6,864 nucleotides of DNA, taken from assembly GCA_964383535.1 (NCBI GenBank), contig CAYLHS010000098.1, forward strand, positions 1-6,864, read 5' to 3'. The notes beneath the pieces were generated by a model. The model was not told the origin of the DNA and made no database searches. It saw nothing but the letters and a program-made list of their open reading frames with translations. Source of the stretch: CAYLHS01 sp964383535. GTDB taxonomy: Bacteria > Actinomycetota > Acidimicrobiia > Spongiisociales > UBA4744. The translations under genes were made by a program, and so were the position numbers. Position 1 is the first letter of the stretch; each line of letters begins with the position of its first letter. Below, piece by piece: positions 5,336 through 6,864 of this stretch.

Positions 5336-6738
5336 CACTTCCTCCACGAGCGGATGTCGACGAAGTGTCCTTCGATGGCGGCGGCCGCAGCCATCTGGGG
5401 GCTGGCGAGGTGCGTTCGCCCACCCCGTCCCTGACGCCCCTCGAAGTTGCGGTTCGAGGTGGACGCGCAGCGTTCTCCCGGGGCGAGGATGTCGGGGTTC
5501 ATTCCGAGGCACATCGAGCACCCGGCGTCACGCCACTCGAACCCGGCGCTCTTGAAAACTCTGTCGAGGCCTTCGTCTTCGGCCTGGAGCTTCACCAGCC
5601 CGGAACCAGGCACGATCATCGCCGATACGTCCGGATGCACGGTCCGGCCGTCGACGATGCGAGCCACTTCTCGCAGGTCTTCGATCCGGGCGTTGGTGCA
5701 TGAGCCGATGAACACCCGGTCGAGGCGGATGTCGGTGAGGGGTGTTCCCGGTTGCAGATCCATGTAGGCGAGAGCTCGTCGAATGGAGTCCTGCCCACGA
5801 GCGTCCGATGCGTCGTCCGGGGAGGGTACGGCGCTTTGGATGGGGAGGGTCTGAGCTGGGTTCGTACCCCACGACACATACGGTTCGAGCCCGGCCGCGG
5901 AGATCTCCACTTCTGAGTCGAAGACTGCTCCCGGGTCGCTGGGAAGCGACCGCCAGTAGTCGAGGGCCTGCTCCCATGCACGGCCGGTCGGCGCGTAAGG
6001 ACGGCCTTCCAGGTACGCGAAGGTCGTGTCGTCGGGTGCGACCATTCCTGCTCTGGCCCCTCCCTCAATGGTCATGTTGCAGAGTGTCATCCTGCCTTCC
6101 ATCGAGAGGCTCTCGATCGCGTCGCCACGAAACTCGATGACGTGGCCCGCACCCCCACCGATGCCGATCCGGGAGATGATCCCGAGGATGATGTCCTTGG
6201 CGGTCACGCCGAAGGGCAGCGACCCGTCGACGGTGATGGCCATCGAACGCGGCTTCGACTGAGGGAGGGTCTGGGTGGCGAGAACATGCTCGACTTCCGA
6301 CGTGCCTATACCGAAGGCGAGGGCGCCGAACGCGCCGTGGGTGGCGGTGTGGGAGTCGCCGCAGACGATCACCATGCCGGGTTGTGTGAGGCCTTGCTCG
6401 GGCCCGATCACATGGACGATTCCCTGTCGGACGTCGTCCAGTCCGAACAGCGTGATCCCGAATTCCGCGCAGTTGTCGATCAGGGCGTCGATCTGCCTTT
6501 TGGACAGAGGGTCACTGATGCCCTCTTCTCGATGCGCTGTCGGAACACCGTGATCGATGGTCGCCAGGCACAGATCAGGTCGGCGCACCCGGCGCCCCGC
6601 CAGGCGGAGGCCGTCGAAGGCCTGTGGGGAAGTCACCTCGTGGAGCAGGTGAAGGTCGACGTAGAGGAGGTCGGGTTCACCGACCGTGGCGTGGACGATG
6701 TGATCGTCCCACACTCTGTCGAACAGTGATCGGGCCAT
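5335..6738 (-). CDS. leuC: 3-isopropylmalate dehydratase large subunit (LeuC)
   Basis: A 467-residue aconitase-superfamily protein, full length for LeuC. It carries the [4Fe-4S] cluster that binds and dehydrates isopropylmalate; the cluster ligands are C347 (GSCTNAR), C407 and C410 (GCSMC). HEVTSPQAFDGLR (33-45), CGDSHTATHGAFGALAFGIG (126-145) and SNRNFEGRQGRGGRTHLASP (428-447) are standard signatures. The start is ATG 6738-6736: MARSLFDRVWDDHIV aligns with the usual LeuC N-terminus, and the frame upstream has no ATG, GTG or TTG before a stop. There is no convincing Shine-Dalgarno site, so translation may be leaderless or coupled to something upstream. It overlaps leuD by one nucleotide and is clearly co-transcribed with it. 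Confidence 0.97.
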   Translation of the reverse strand: MARSLFDRVWDDHIVHATVGEPDLLYVDLHLLHEVTSPQAFDGLRLAGRRVRRPDLCLATIDHGVPTAHREEGISDPLSKRQIDALIDNCAEFGITLFGLDDVRQGIVHVIGPEQGLTQPGMVIVCGDSHTATHGAFGALAFGIGTSEVEHVLATQTLPQSKPRSMAITVDGSLPFGVTAKDIILGIISRIGIGGGAGHVIEFRGDAIESLSMEGRMTLCNMTIEGGARAGMVAPDDTTFAYLEGRPYAPTGRAWEQALDYWRSLPSDPGAVFDSEVEISAAGLEPYVSWGTNPAQTLPIQSAVPSPDDASDARGQDSIRRALAYMDLQPGTPLTDIRLDRVFIGSCTNARIEDLREVARIVDGRTVHPDVSAMIVPGSGLVKLQAEDEGLDRVFKSAGFEWRDAGCSMCLGMNPDILAPGERCASTSNRNFEGRQGRGGRTHLASPQMAAAAAIEGHFVDIRSWRK

Positions 6739-6864
6739 GTGGATACCCAGGCGAGCGAGGAAGGAAGCATAGCCGTCTCCATCGAGGAGGGGGCCTTGGA
6801 AGTCTCCGCGTCATTCACACCGATGTCTTCGAGCGCGTGACTCGTCGTAGGTCGCCGGTCGCCG
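6739..6864. other. Region upstream of leuC, no gene called
   Basis: On the minus strand two frames entering from the right edge close at TGA 6817-6815 and TGA 6813-6811, so an upstream gene could end about 72-76 nt before leuC. Fewer than 20 codons are visible in either frame and neither is recognisable. TATGCT (6771-6766) resembles a -10 box but has no matching -35. No leucine-rich leader peptide, terminator or riboswitch is visible in this stretch. Confidence 0.4.

Noticed and set aside
4418..5434. 338-codon open frame on the plus strand
   Set aside because: It covers the metY start, the metY leader and leuD in antisense; it looks like a codon-bias shadow with no family resemblance.
5336..5521. 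N-terminal extension of leuD
   Set aside because: It is a shadow of the leuC 3' end; ATG 5335 has a good binding site and the right N-terminal sequence.
6739..6840. Plus-strand GTG frame of 33 codons and minus-strand frames upstream of leuC as small genes or a leucine leader
   Set aside because: There is no binding site, no promoter and no leucine codon cluster followed by a stop; nothing separates them from chance open frames.

Overview
The window looks like a piece of chromosome from a high-GC actinobacterium. It carries branched-chain amino acid genes (ilvB start, ilvD, leuC, leuD) and methionine genes (metY, metX). The main taxonomic clue is the dihydroxy-acid dehydratase, which resembles mycobacterial IlvD through most of its length. 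Codon use is strongly GC-biased, -10 boxes have the TANNNT form, and some starts appear leaderless. A finer placement is not safe from sequence alone. No mobile element, CRISPR array, tRNA or rRNA was seen.

Layout. (1) 1-139, minus: first 46 codons of ilvB (acetolactate synthase large subunit), running off the left edge. (2) 140-348: a divergent control region. Toward ilvB it holds a promoter, a 10-codon leader peptide ending in Ile-Leu-Val-Ile-Arg, a hairpin and an intrinsic terminator, which is the usual make-up of a ribosome-mediated attenuator. Toward ilvD it holds a -10 box 7 nt before the ATG, suggesting a leaderless mRNA. (3) 349-2016, plus: ilvD. (4) 2017-2097: short convergent spacer with inverted repeats. 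(5) 2098-4484, minus: metX preceded by metY; the two overlap by 4 nt (ATGA) and are probably translationally coupled. (6) 4485-4732: metYX control region, with a clear promoter, a 21-codon leader ORF with a Met/Met/Cys/Met cluster, and RNA segments that can either hide or expose the metY Shine-Dalgarno site. (7) 4733-6738, minus: leuC and leuD overlapping by one nucleotide (TGATG). (8) 6739-6864: upstream of leuC; no gene can be called.

How the genes work together. IlvB and IlvD catalyse early and late steps of the common valine/isoleucine pathway. LeuCD isomerises 2-isopropylmalate to 3-isopropylmalate for leucine. MetX activates homoserine and MetY converts the activated homoserine to homocysteine using sulfide.

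The most interesting part is regulatory. Both biosynthetic blocks start with a short leader peptide whose codons match the pathway's amino acids (Ile/Leu/Val before ilvB; Met/Cys before metYX). Both leader start codons lie only 9-10 nt downstream of the -10 box, so both may be leaderless or nearly so. The ilvB device is a classical attenuator in outline. The metYX device has no terminator and instead looks like a translation-level switch that reads Met/Cys-charged tRNA supply. It is the best candidate here for an undescribed system.
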